64,000 bases of DNA from Lachnospiraceae bacterium (lineage in GTDB: Bacteria; Bacillota; Clostridia; Lachnospirales; Lachnospiraceae): NCBI GenBank assembly GCA_017935565.1, contig JAGBHK010000008.1:62001-126000 (forward strand). Direction: 5' to 3'. Below the pieces are notes generated by a model, which worked only from the letters and a program-made list of their open reading frames with translations, made no database searches and was not told the origin of the DNA. Made by a program: the position numbers and the translations under genes. Each line of letters begins with the position of its first letter. Position 1 is the first letter of the stretch. Below are positions 28,217 to 37,709 of this stretch, in pieces.

Positions 28217-29140
28217 TTATTGGTTATCTAACTCTTTCAGTATTTTTTCAACATTGCAACCAACCGCATCTTTCATTGCTATGTCATATATCTTTTTAAT
28301 ATAATCAAAATCCTCTTCCAACTCTTCTGCAATTATATCAACTGTTTTTTGTTTTTGTATCTTTCTAACAATCTGTGATACTAGGAGTTCTATTCTTCCT
28401 TCTATTCTTCCTTCTATTCTTCCTTTTTCTCTACCAATTTCTTCACCCTCAAGCCTTACATCCATATCATGAAGCAATGTTTTCATATATTCCAACCTCC
28501 ATTCCTTGTTTTGTCTTGCTTTCCTTACAGCTATATCCACCTTATCTGTAAAAGCGTTTACTGACTTTTTTGTTTCAATATAATCTAAAAACTCTTTTAC
28601 TTCTGTTGATACATTTACCCTTTTTCCTTTAGTGTTAAAAAATAGAATTTTACGTCCATCTTCTAATGAAAAATTTTCATCCTTAACACTATAGTTTTCA
28701 AACTCATAATAGCATAATGCTTTTCCAAACGGATCAAATGTGCATATAAACATTATATAACAGTTCTTTAACTCCTTATACACGCCTCCGCTTTCAAGTA
28801 AATTCAAATCAACCATCCCCGAATAATATCTGGCTCTTTTTGGTAAATCTTCATTTTTATTTTGCATTTCTGCATCATATACTACATTATTACCATCTTC
28901 TACATATACATCATATCTAATCCCTTTACTATCATTAGTAACTTTAACCGACTTTTGAGCATTGATAGTTATATCTTCACCAATCTCTTTTCCTGTCAAT
29001 AATTCAATTAGTTCCGTACATAGGCTCTTATCCTGCATAACTTTACCAAATATAAAATCATTCTTTATGGTTTGATTTTCATACACCATATCCTCTGGTA
29101 TGTTTGTCAACAGTTCCATTTCATCATATTCTTTTACCAT
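28217..29140 (-). CDS. Rpn-family / PD-(D/E)XK transposase-like nuclease
   Basis: A 307-residue protein of the Rpn family, whose members promote RecA-independent recombination. The nuclease core has IRYDVYVED followed by VVYDAEMQN (the D and E-x-Q of the catalytic motif) and later RARYYSGMVDLNLL. The C-terminal part contains three GRIE repeats encoded by near-identical 12-base units (28390-28430). The ATG at 29140 has AAGGAGG well placed; the frame opens 12 codons earlier. A hairpin (arms 29167-29173 and 29190-29196, gcaggag/ctcctgc) lies in the leader. Confidence 0.88.
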   Translation of the reverse strand: MVKEYDEMELLTNIPEDMVYENQTIKNDFIFGKVMQDKSLCTELIELLTGKEIGEDITINAQKSVKVTNDSKGIRYDVYVEDGNNVVYDAEMQNKNEDLPKRARYYSGMVDLNLLESGGVYKELKNCYIMFICTFDPFGKALCYYEFENYSVKDENFSLEDGRKILFFNTKGKRVNVSTEVKEFLDYIETKKSVNAFTDKVDIAVRKARQNKEWRLEYMKTLLHDMDVRLEGEEIGREKGRIEGRIEGRIELLVSQIVRKIQKQKTVDIIAEELEEDFDYIKKIYDIAMKDAVGCNVEKILKELDNQ

Positions 29141-29294
29141 ATAAATCCTCCTTAATGCAATTATTTGCAGGAGCATTTATACTCGAAATCTCCTGCTGTT
29201 GTAATATTGATTATTTCAGCATAGATTTCCTTAAAAAAATAAATAAATAGACTTTGAAAAATAAATAATATATACAATGATAATTAGAAATTTT

Positions 29295-29322
29295 ATGCTT
29301 GTGTTAAGCATAACACAAGCAT
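29295..29322. repeat. 12-bp perfect inverted repeat after the HAD gene
   Basis: The arms 29295-29306 (atgcttgtgtta) and 29311-29322 are perfect complements around agca. It lies 31 bases beyond the HAD stop codon on the minus strand and is followed by AAAATTTC rather than a U tract. It may still serve as a weak terminator or 3' mRNA barrier. Confidence 0.5.
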
Positions 29323-29353
29323 ATGACCAACGCAACTCATTTTTCTTTAAAAA

Positions 29354-30172
29354 TCACCTAAAATTTTTACTCAACCACCTTGCAACACCATCCTCATCAT
29401 TCCCCTGAATAATGCCTGTTGCTACTTCCTTCAATTCGTCAACTGCATTTTCAACAGCATAGGCTTCGTCTGCCAATTCAAACATATCGATATCATTTTT
29501 CCCGTCGCCAAATACAACCAGTCTTTCACATCCAAGTTTTTTCGTAAGTTGCTTTATTGCATTTGCCTTAGAAGCATTCTTTGGCATTATTTCTAACCAC
29601 TGTGTCTGCGTGTATATGTCCACTTGGAATACAAGATGATATTTTTCCATATACTTTTTAAAAAAAGGCTCCAACTTTTCTCTATCATCAATGCATGTAA
29701 TATAAAAAATCTCTCCGTTTAATAATTCATTCTCATTATATACAATATTTGTTCTTTTGTCATTTTTCCTAGTATCGAGAAACTTCTGCATTCCCATAGT
29801 ACACTTATCATGTACATACGAGAATTTCTCAACACCATCTATAAATGAGTAGACAATAGGATATACCTTGTTTTCAAATAAATCATTAAGCAAATCTGCT
29901 ATGTCATTGCCAAAAAAGTTTTTTATCAAAAACGAACCGTCTATGTTATCAACAACCATCGCTCCATTGTATATAATCAATGGAATCCTTGCATTCAATC
30001 CCCTAGTCACTTTATGAGAAGTTTGAAACGACCTTGCTGTTGCATACGAAAATAGCATTCCTTCATCTACTAAATCGTTTATAATTTTATTGGTAAATTC
30101 AGATGTCTTTTCATCACTTCCAAGCAATGTTCCATCTAAATCTGATACATATAGAGTTTTGTAATCAGCCAT
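29354..30172 (-). CDS. Cof-type HAD-IIB sugar phosphatase
   Basis: A 272-residue HAD phosphatase: motif I YVSDLDGTLLGSD (about 8-20), motif III with lysine in NASKANAIKQLTKKL, and motif IV VVFGDGKNDIDMFELAD near the C-terminus. A Cof-type cap lies between. Such enzymes dephosphorylate sugar phosphates or cofactors, often with broad specificity. The frame begins with an earlier ATG at 30190 that lacks a ribosome site, while GGAAGG is placed correctly for the ATG at 30172. Confidence 0.9.
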   Translation of the reverse strand: MADYKTLYVSDLDGTLLGSDEKTSEFTNKIINDLVDEGMLFSYATARSFQTSHKVTRGLNARIPLIIYNGAMVVDNIDGSFLIKNFFGNDIADLLNDLFENKVYPIVYSFIDGVEKFSYVHDKCTMGMQKFLDTRKNDKRTNIVYNENELLNGEIFYITCIDDREKLEPFFKKYMEKYHLVFQVDIYTQTQWLEIMPKNASKANAIKQLTKKLGCERLVVFGDGKNDIDMFELADEAYAVENAVDELKEVATGIIQGNDEDGVARWLSKNFR

Positions 30173-30262
30173 TATCTTTTTCCTTCCCATTCATTCATAA
30201 ATTCTTCAATATATTCTTTCATGAATTTTCCATAAATCACCTAAAATACATTTTTTTGCATC

Positions 30263-30754
30263 TTATAAAAGACTGATTTTCGAAAAATCAATGTCTCCTT
30301 TTTCATTTACATATTCAGCATTAGCGTGAACACATTCAACTTTACCAATAAACATTTCATGAGAACCTGTAACAATTGAATCCACAATTGTACACTCTAT
30401 ATTAACAGGGCAATCTGTCAATATCGGAGCATTAACTACACTTCCATCAGCTCTTTTGATGTTCATTTTCTCAAGTTTATTTTCATTAGCCCTGCTTACA
30501 GAACCGAGGTAATTAAACTCTTTTTCGTAATCTTTTTCAACTAAATTCACAACAAAACATCCTGATTCCTTAATCATTTTATAGGAATATCTGCTTGGAA
30601 CAATTCCTACCATTACCATAGGAGGGTCATAGCTACAATTGCCACAATATGCAACTGCTAATGCATTTTCCTCTCCATCAAGACTTCTACATGATACTAA
30701 AACCTTTGGCATTGGTTGCAATGAACCTCCAATATTTGCATTTTTCTTTTCCAT
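30263..30754 (-). CDS. Flavin reductase-like FMN-binding protein
   Basis: A 163-residue protein of the flavin reductase / flavoredoxin type. It shows PMPKVLVSCRSLDGEENALAVAYCG followed by DPPMVMVGIVPSRYSYKMI (quoted in parts) and VVNLVEKDY, then GSHEMFIGKVECVH. It should bind FMN and pass electrons from NAD(P)H or ferredoxin to a partner. The ATG at 30754 has GGAGG upstream. No partner oxidoreductase is adjacent. Confidence 0.87.
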   Translation of the reverse strand: MEKKNANIGGSLQPMPKVLVSCRSLDGEENALAVAYCGNCSYDPPMVMVGIVPSRYSYKMIKESGCFVVNLVEKDYEKEFNYLGSVSRANENKLEKMNIKRADGSVVNAPILTDCPVNIECTIVDSIVTGSHEMFIGKVECVHANAEYVNEKGDIDFSKISLL

Positions 30755-30832
30755 AAGTACCTCCAATTATTTTTATATAATACATTTTAAATCTTAAAGT
30801 ATACTTGAAGTCAAGCATTAATTATACAAATT

Positions 30833-30857
30833 ATGGAGCGCCACAAAAGCGCTCCAT
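30833..30857 (-). terminator. Terminator of the pectate lyase gene
   Basis: The arms 30833-30841 (atggagcgc) and 30849-30857 are perfect 9-base complements around a 7-base loop. They lie 34 bases after the pectate lyase stop. The U tract on the minus strand is weak (AATTTGTATAATT). Confidence 0.55.
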
Positions 30858-30890
30858 ACAAACCAGCCACTAGCCAGTATCTTTATTTAA

Positions 30891-33401
30891 TTAGTCAATA
30901 GCATAAACTATCTTTGAACTCTGTGCACCTGCATACTTCTGTGCCCATGTCTTCGCATCAGCTGCGCTTCTTGTAGCATAACCATAGTTAGATGATGGTC
31001 TCCAACTACAAGCTGCTGTAGCAAGGCTTGAAACACTACTTGTAAGTGTAGAGCCTGAATCTGTGAACTGACCTACACCCTTGTCATCAACAACTTTTCC
31101 TGAATAACTACCCTTATCGAAGTAATTCTTTTCAGAATAAATATGACATTCTGTATAAGGTGTATATCCTAAATTGAAGCCATACACATAGTTATTATAG
31201 CAATGGAAATATCCATATCTCATAAGTCCTGGTGCTCTAGTGTATACATTGTAGAAGTAATTGTTGCAGATAGTCATATGTGGATATCCGCTATATGTGC
31301 CTGCACCATCTTCTCCTGGATAACCAAGAATTAAACCATACTTATGTCCGCCAAAATAACAACCTGTTACTGATACATAATCTGCTGTCAAACCAACATA
31401 CATATGCTTATCAACATCATCTGACTGCATTGATGAGTGCCCAGAGAATGTACAATGATCAACCCAGAAGTTATTACCATTTGAAATGTACATCTGAATA
31501 TCATCATTTTCATTAATTGAAGCATCATGCTTAAATGTAATATTCTTGAAGATTACATTTCCTGAACTGCTGATACATCTAAAATGAATGTTATTCAATG
31601 TACCCGAACCAAATTTACCTATAAATGTCTTGTTCTGTCCAACGTTAACCTTTGTAAGGCTAGACTGTGAAAGGTTTGCATTGATAACGATTGTGTATGG
31701 TGTTGAACCAGACGCATATGACTGTAACTGGCTTAATGATGTTACATATACAACATCACCTAAAACACCACCTGTAACAGAAGCTTTTTCCTGTCCGTTC
31801 ATATTCTTTGAGTAGCCTGCAAAGCCTTCTACACCGTATGAGTTAAATCTAAAGCACTGCGCAGATGAACCTGAATATGTGCTTAACTTGTAGCTACTAC
31901 CAGATAATGTCAATGCAAGATTTGTATTAGCATAGTTTACAACCTTATAGTTAAGCGCTGTACCATTGCAATCTGTCTTAACTGAAACAATCTTCCAATA
32001 CTGTGAACTACCACTTGGTGAAGATGTTGTTACAACACTTGCACCATTTGAGGCACTATTGCTAGAAGGCGCAAGCACCTGTCCATTTGATGCATTAACA
32101 ATCTTAAAGTAATCGCTTCCTGATTTTACAATCTTCCATCTATTTGCTGTTGAACTTGTTGAATTCGAAACAACTGATGAACCACTTGCTGTTACATAAG
32201 CTCCATCACTTGTACTTACAAATGTCATAAGCTGATCTGGATATCCATCCGCATCAATTGCTGAACTAACTGATCCGCTTGATGATGAACCAGATGAACT
32301 GCTTGAACCAGATGAGCTTCCTGAAGTATCTATCGCTTCGAGCCTCCACTGCTGGCCAGTGCCACCCCAGTATGACCACTGACATACATTAGCGCCATCT
32401 GCTGTTGAAATATTATAAACATCTAAGCCTTTTTCTTCGCCTGTAAGCTTTGTCAAAATAGCATATACGCCGCTTGACACTTCTTTGAACATAAACTGCT
32501 GGCAATCAAGACCATTTGCATCCCAAATACCAATGTTTGTTCCATCTGATGTACCCCAGCCGTATACATCTAAATTGTAATTTCCGAGACCACTCTTAAG
32601 TACATAGTAACCGTTTCCAACATTATCTACATACCATCTCTGGCCCTGTACACCTGTACCAGTACCCTGTTCTACATTTGCTCCAGCATAACCATTGTTA
32701 TCTGTAACCTGAAGATACTTGTTACTGTTAATATTCTTTATATAGTACCATCCTTCTGCTACATTAGCTGCTCCAGTAGATGTTGTTGATGATGAACTAC
32801 TTGAGCTTGATGAGCTTGATGAACCTGATGATGAACTTCCTGATGAAGGCCATGGTGCCTCTTCGAAATACCAAATCTGGTTTGCCGAAGATTTACTTGT
32901 GTACTGAAGTACATTTGCACCACTATTTTTGCTTGCACCAGAAACATCAAGACATTTAGAATGGCTTGTTACCTCTGTTGTAATTACGTATCCATCACCA
33001 CTTGCTGTAATACCAAAATTCTGTGGTGAAAGACTGTTGTTTTCCCAAATCTGGATATTTGCACTATTCGCTGTGCTACCATTTGAAACATCAAGAGAAA
33101 CACCACCAGACATATCTGTTGCTGGATGTATACGATATGTTCCATTTGAATTTTTCTCCAATATCCATCTTTGACCAAGTGAACCTGTTCCTGTAGCCTG
33201 AACTACATTAGCCCCATTACTAGAAGAATCTCCCTCAACAGTAAGATACATCCCACTGTTTTTGTTTTTGATGTAGTAAATGTTTCCACTTTCAGGTGTA
33301 ACTGCTGCCGCTTTTACAAAAGCTGGCGAAACACCCCATGCAACCACGCCAAGCACAGCAACCATTACTAATGCAAACATTCTACGTGTGAGTTTTTTCA
33401 T
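30891..33401 (-). CDS. Secreted pectate lyase (PL1-like) with three trefoil carbohydrate-binding domains
   Basis: An 836-residue secreted enzyme. It has a signal peptide (about 1-32), a ricin-type trefoil (about 35-178), a Ser-rich linker (about 183-210), a second trefoil (about 215-355), another Ser/Gly linker, a third trefoil-like domain (about 385-540) and a PL1 beta-helix (about 545-830). The PL1 motifs are NNFWVDHCTFSG, YTRAPGLMRYGYFHCYNNY and SVTGCYFGGHKYGLILG. It should cleave polygalacturonate by elimination, with calcium, outside the cell. Trefoil repeats probably bind pectin side chains or other plant glycans. There is no dockerin or sortase motif. AGGAG precedes the ATG. Confidence 0.95.
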   Translation of the reverse strand: MKKLTRRMFALVMVAVLGVVAWGVSPAFVKAAAVTPESGNIYYIKNKNSGMYLTVEGDSSSNGANVVQATGTGSLGQRWILEKNSNGTYRIHPATDMSGGVSLDVSNGSTANSANIQIWENNSLSPQNFGITASGDGYVITTEVTSHSKCLDVSGASKNSGANVLQYTSKSSANQIWYFEEAPWPSSGSSSSGSSSSSSSSSSSSTTSTGAANVAEGWYYIKNINSNKYLQVTDNNGYAGANVEQGTGTGVQGQRWYVDNVGNGYYVLKSGLGNYNLDVYGWGTSDGTNIGIWDANGLDCQQFMFKEVSSGVYAILTKLTGEEKGLDVYNISTADGANVCQWSYWGGTGQQWRLEAIDTSGSSSGSSSSSGSSSSGSVSSAIDADGYPDQLMTFVSTSDGAYVTASGSSVVSNSTSSTANRWKIVKSGSDYFKIVNASNGQVLAPSSNSASNGASVVTTSSPSGSSQYWKIVSVKTDCNGTALNYKVVNYANTNLALTLSGSSYKLSTYSGSSAQCFRFNSYGVEGFAGYSKNMNGQEKASVTGGVLGDVVYVTSLSQLQSYASGSTPYTIVINANLSQSSLTKVNVGQNKTFIGKFGSGTLNNIHFRCISSSGNVIFKNITFKHDASINENDDIQMYISNGNNFWVDHCTFSGHSSMQSDDVDKHMYVGLTADYVSVTGCYFGGHKYGLILGYPGEDGAGTYSGYPHMTICNNYFYNVYTRAPGLMRYGYFHCYNNYVYGFNLGYTPYTECHIYSEKNYFDKGSYSGKVVDDKGVGQFTDSGSTLTSSVSSLATAACSWRPSSNYGYATRSAADAKTWAQKYAGAQSSKIVYAID

Positions 33402-33555
33402 GTTCTTCTCCTTTACATAAAATATATTTTTTCAACAACACACCTACTATATCAAAAAGCAATTTTTTATACAATGTACAAAGAAATATAAAATTACATC
33501 TTTTTTTTATGCATTTTTCACAATAGCATTGTAAAATACAGGGATTGAGACACAA

Positions 33556-33599
33556 AAAAATCCTGCATGCAAACTTTTTAATTTGCATACAGGATTTTT
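33556..33599 (-). terminator. Strong terminator of the mscS/glgB unit
   Basis: The arms are 33556-33573 and 33582-33599 with one mismatch around an 8-base loop. On the minus strand it is followed by TTTT. It lies 12 bases after the mscS stop codon. Confidence 0.85.
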
Positions 33600-33610
33600 A
33601 ATAGTAATAA

Positions 33611-34420
33611 TTAATTATTTTTTACATGTACATCCAACTGCTTAAATGGAATTTCAATATTTTTAGAATCAAATGTCTTCTTAATTGTTTCATTAATTCT
33701 AAAATATGTTGTCCAGTAATCCTCAGTTTTTACCCACACTCTAAGTCCAACTGTAACCTGACTTTCAGCAAGAGATTCGATAAATGCAAATATTTCTTGG
33801 TCTTTAAGCACTGCTTCATCATTTCTACCAATATCCTCTAATGTAGCTTTTGCAAGATTAATATCAGCATCATATGCTATACCGATAGCAAAATCCACTC
33901 TTCTGGTTTCAAATGCAGATGCATTTGTAATCGCTGAATTTGTTAAACCACCATTTGGAATTGTAATTCTCTTATTATCAGGTGTAACAAGTACTGTGCA
34001 GAATAAATCGATTCTGTCAACAACGCCTTCCTTACCTGAACCATTATCAATAATATAATCTCCAACCTTAAACGGTCTAAGAATAAGAATCAACACACCA
34101 CCTGCAAAGTTTGATAAACTTCCCTGCATTGCAAGACCAATTGCAACACCTGCTGTACTCAAAATAGCGATAAAAGATGTAGTTGCAATTCCCACTTTAT
34201 CACAAATGATAATTACAAGTACAACATACAATACAGCTCTTATAAGAGATTCTAAAAATCTTCTAACACTAACATCTATACTTGTTTTTTCAAATGCCTT
34301 ATCAACAATCTTAAGTGCGAATTTGATAATCATTCTACCAACAAATAAAATTATAAGTGCCACTAATACATTGATACTAAAATCAATAAATTTGGTTAAA
34401 TATGTTTCAAACATATCCAT
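33611..34420 (-). CDS. MscS-family mechanosensitive channel
   Basis: A 269-residue channel with three helices: about 15-35, 58-78 and a pore-lining helix near IAILSTAGVAIGLAMQGSLSNF (about 85-105), followed by the MscS beta domain with PFKVGDYI. It releases osmolytes on sudden dilution. Length matches small-conductance MscS of Firmicutes. The start shares one base with the glgB stop (TAATG), so it is translated together with branching enzyme, which is an odd pairing. Confidence 0.93.
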   Translation of the reverse strand: MDMFETYLTKFIDFSINVLVALIILFVGRMIIKFALKIVDKAFEKTSIDVSVRRFLESLIRAVLYVVLVIIICDKVGIATTSFIAILSTAGVAIGLAMQGSLSNFAGGVLILILRPFKVGDYIIDNGSGKEGVVDRIDLFCTVLVTPDNKRITIPNGGLTNSAITNASAFETRRVDFAIGIAYDADINLAKATLEDIGRNDEAVLKDQEIFAFIESLAESQVTVGLRVWVKTEDYWTTYFRINETIKKTFDSKNIEIPFKQLDVHVKNN

Positions 34421-36792
34421 TACTTCTTACCTCTTTCTTTCGTTGTTTTTTTTGTTTCAACCACCTTTTTAATTTTTGTCATCTGCTCCTCTTCAATTTC
34501 TTTGTTCGCCTTATTTATCTTTTGTTCTAACTCATTTGCCAATTTTGAGTTACTTGTTTTCTTGGTTTCTGAAGGTCCCATATATTTGAAAACTGTAATT
34601 GATAATCCTGGCAAATTAAATGTGATTGAATTGTCTTTACCATCACACTCCTCTGCCTTCGAAGTCTTCACACGAGGATTCACAAAACCATTTCCCCCAA
34701 ATTTCTCACTATCACTGTTCAATATTTCTTTATATTTTCCAGCGTATGGTACTCCCACTTTTCTATTACTATATGCAACAGTATCAAAGTTACATACAAT
34801 AAGCAATGTGTCTTTCTTGTTTCCACTTTCTCTAATGAACGAAACAATACTCTCTTCTGCTGATAAACAATTTATCCATGTAAAGCCTTCCGGTTCATTG
34901 TCCAATGTGTACAAGGCTTTTTCAGATGTATATAATTTGTTAAGTTCCTTAACAAAATCTGAAACATTTTTATGTTTTGGGTCATCTAGGCTAGCCCAAT
35001 CGAGCTGTCTATCTTCGCTCCATTCACGATAAGATGCAAACTCTTGTCCCATAAAGAGAAGTTTCTTTCCAGGATGAGCCATCATATAACCATAGGCAAG
35101 TCTTAAATTAGAAAATCTCTGGCTTTCGTCCATACCAGGCATCTTACCAATCATAGAACCCTTGCCATGAACAACCTCATCATGTGAGAATACAAGAATA
35201 AAATTCTCACTGTATGCATAAAACATACTAAATGTAAGTTGGTTGTAATTATTCTTTCTAAAATATGGATCACACTTCATATAACTTAAGAAATCATTCA
35301 TCCAACCCATATTCCACTTAAAGTCAAAGCCCATACCATCATGTTCTACATCTCCTGTAATCATAGGCCAAGCAGTAGATTCTTCTGCAATTATAAGTGC
35401 ACCCTTACACTGTTTCTTAAACTGAGAATTCAAATGTTTCAAGAATTCTATGGCCTCAAGATTCTCCTTGCCACCATACATATTCGCAACCCATTCACCG
35501 TCATTCTTACCATAATCAAGGTATAACATAGATGCAACTGCATCCATGCGAATACCATCAGCATGATACTTTTTAACCCAAAACATCGCATTAGCAATAA
35601 GGAAGTTACTTACTTCTGGTCTACCATAATTATAAATCAATGTACCCCAATGTGGATGTGATCCCTGTCTAGGGTCAGCATGTTCATAAAGACATGTTCC
35701 GTCAAATTTTGCAAGACCAAACAAATCTCTTGGGAAATGAGCTGGCACCCAGTCAAGAATAACGCCAATGCCTTCTTTATGCATATAATCCATAAAGAAC
35801 ATAAAATCTTCTGGCGAACCATATCTCGCAGTAGGTGCATAATATCCTGTAACCTGATATCCCCATGAACCATCAAATGGATGTTCCATAACAGGCATCA
35901 ATTCAATATGAGTATATCCCATATCCTTTACATACTTTGCAAGCATTGGAGCCAATTCTCTATAATTGTAGAATAATTCTCTCTGATCTACTTCTTCACC
36001 TTCAGGAACTGGTTTCTTCCAAGAGCCCAAATGTAATTCATATATAGACATAGGTTCGTTTCCAAAAACCTTTTTCTCTCTGTCTTTTATCCACTTCTCA
36101 TCAGTCCACTTGTAATCCAAACCTTCACATAACACAGAGGCTGTATCTGGACGTTTTTGCGCCGCAAACGCATATGGGTCAGCTTTTAAAACATTGCCTC
36201 CACCATACTGCTGAATTTCATACTTATACAAGTCGCCAGCCTTAAGTTCAGGTATAAACAATGCAAATACACCTGTATCGTCCACTCTCTCCATTATATG
36301 GCGTCTACCATCCCAAAGATTAAAATCGCCGACAACGCTTATTCTGCTGGCCATAGGCGCCCATACCGCAAATGTGTATCCTTCGATACCATTTTTCACT
36401 GTCTTATGTGCACCGAGATAATCATAAATCTCATAATTAATTCCACTATTAAACTTCTTAAGTTGCTTAATTGGAATCTCATGTTCGAACTGATATGCGT
36501 CATAATATCTTGATACACCACCATTCTCATACTCTGCACTAATCTCATAAAGCTCGTATTCTTTTTTAGGGATATACGCAACAAAATAGAAATCATCTAC
36601 TTCTTCCATCTTATGCTCTTCGCCGCTTTTAAATATGACCTTTACTGAAACAGCATCTGGTACAAATGCCTGAACTAAAAGTCCTCCTTTAAGTTTCTTT
36701 GGTCCTAATACTGATCTAGGATTATCTATATCAGCATAAATAACACCCTCTATATTTCTCCAGTCTAAAATTTTATATACACTCTTTCTCAT
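34420..36792 (-). CDS. glgB: 1,4-alpha-glucan branching enzyme
   Basis: GlgB transfers glucan chains to make alpha-1,6 branches in glycogen. The 790 residues show a CBM48 domain (about 100-205), a GH13 barrel with DGIRMDAVASMLYLDYG (nucleophile Asp), IIAEESTAW (acid Glu) and FSHDEVVHG, and a C-terminal beta domain. About 50 extra residues at the end are Lys/Glu/Thr-rich (KKVVETKKTTKERGKK), and there is also an extra region of about 85 residues before CBM48. The ATG at 36792 has GGAGG upstream. No other glg genes are visible, so this is a detached glycogen gene. It overlaps mscS by one base. Confidence 0.95.
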   Translation of the reverse strand: MRKSVYKILDWRNIEGVIYADIDNPRSVLGPKKLKGGLLVQAFVPDAVSVKVIFKSGEEHKMEEVDDFYFVAYIPKKEYELYEISAEYENGGVSRYYDAYQFEHEIPIKQLKKFNSGINYEIYDYLGAHKTVKNGIEGYTFAVWAPMASRISVVGDFNLWDGRRHIMERVDDTGVFALFIPELKAGDLYKYEIQQYGGGNVLKADPYAFAAQKRPDTASVLCEGLDYKWTDEKWIKDREKKVFGNEPMSIYELHLGSWKKPVPEGEEVDQRELFYNYRELAPMLAKYVKDMGYTHIELMPVMEHPFDGSWGYQVTGYYAPTARYGSPEDFMFFMDYMHKEGIGVILDWVPAHFPRDLFGLAKFDGTCLYEHADPRQGSHPHWGTLIYNYGRPEVSNFLIANAMFWVKKYHADGIRMDAVASMLYLDYGKNDGEWVANMYGGKENLEAIEFLKHLNSQFKKQCKGALIIAEESTAWPMITGDVEHDGMGFDFKWNMGWMNDFLSYMKCDPYFRKNNYNQLTFSMFYAYSENFILVFSHDEVVHGKGSMIGKMPGMDESQRFSNLRLAYGYMMAHPGKKLLFMGQEFASYREWSEDRQLDWASLDDPKHKNVSDFVKELNKLYTSEKALYTLDNEPEGFTWINCLSAEESIVSFIRESGNKKDTLLIVCNFDTVAYSNRKVGVPYAGKYKEILNSDSEKFGGNGFVNPRVKTSKAEECDGKDNSITFNLPGLSITVFKYMGPSETKKTSNSKLANELEQKINKANKEIEEEQMTKIKKVVETKKTTKERGKK

Positions 36793-36850
36793 TAACACGC
36801 CTCCTCGCCACGTACAATCATTTGAAATATTATACCACATAATTCACAAA

Positions 36851-36874
36851 AAAGGAACGATAAATCGTTCCTTT
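36851..36874 (-). terminator. Terminator of the znu operon
   Basis: Perfect 10-base arms 36851-36860 and 36865-36874 (aaaggaacga / tcgttccttt) around taaa, followed on the minus strand by TTTTTTGTG. It lies 12 bases after the znuB stop. Confidence 0.85.
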
Positions 36875-36886
36875 AATCTAAAATAT

Positions 36887-37708
36887 TTACTTTTTTATCT
36901 GTCCTACAATTGCCATCATCACAAACACAATCAAGTTCACAACAACAATACTTGCTCCCGTTGGTATACTAAAAATATATGAGCAAACCATACCAATAAA
37001 AAAGCTTACAAATGAAATAACAACAGAACCTGCCATTACATACTTAAACTTCTTAAACACCATTAAAGAAGACAATGCAGGGAAAATAATAAGGCTTGAA
37101 ATAAGTAATGTACCCATAATTCTCATACCTATTACAACAGTTAACGCTGTAAGTACTGATAAAACAGTCTTGTACAACTGCACCTTGACACCTGTTGCTG
37201 CGGCAAAATTTTCATCAAATGTTATAGCAAAAATCTGGTGATAGAACCACATAAACGAAACCGCAATTATAACACCAAGGATAATACAAATCCACATATC
37301 TTCTTTGCTAATGGCCAAAATGCTACCAAACATATAGCTATTTAAGTCAATGCTTGTACCAGTAACCAAAGAATTCACAATGATACCAATAGCCAGAAAA
37401 CTGCTTGAGCCAAGCGCAATGGCTGCATCACCATTTATGTGGCTATTATCACTTAATTTAAGCAAAATAAATGCAGCAATAATTGTCACAGGTATTGCAA
37501 CTTTTATTGGTGCAAAACCAAATGCCAAGCCGATTGCCATCGCACCAAACGATATATGTGATAAACCATCACCAATCATTGAATATCTTTTTAGCACCAA
37601 AATAACGCCCAAAAGAGACGCACATATTGCGACTATCATTCCGACAATCATTCCTCTTACAAGAAAGGAGTACGAAAACATTTGCCCTAAAGTTTCAATC
37701 AAAAACAT
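36887..37708 (-). CDS. znuB: Zinc ABC transporter permease ZnuB
   Basis: A 273-residue integral membrane protein of the ABC-3 (metal permease) family, about eight helices, with ASLLGVILVLKRYSMIGDGLSH and GMRIMGTLLISSLIIFPALSS as characteristic segments (quoted in parts). It forms the membrane channel with ZnuC and receives metal from ZnuA. It starts 1 base after znuC. The zinc assignment comes from the His-rich ZnuA and the Fur-family gene next door; manganese is a less likely alternative. Confidence 0.92.
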   Translation of the reverse strand: MFLIETLGQMFSYSFLVRGMIVGMIVAICASLLGVILVLKRYSMIGDGLSHISFGAMAIGLAFGFAPIKVAIPVTIIAAFILLKLSDNSHINGDAAIALGSSSFLAIGIIVNSLVTGTSIDLNSYMFGSILAISKEDMWICIILGVIIAVSFMWFYHQIFAITFDENFAAATGVKVQLYKTVLSVLTALTVVIGMRIMGTLLISSLIIFPALSSLMVFKKFKYVMAGSVVISFVSFFIGMVCSYIFSIPTGASIVVVNLIVFVMMAIVGQIKK

Positions 37709-37709
37709 T

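Noticed and set aside
33382-33588. 68-residue minus-strand frame upstream of the pectate lyase.
   Set aside because: It overlaps the terminator of mscS and the lyase start, with odd composition and no ribosome site.
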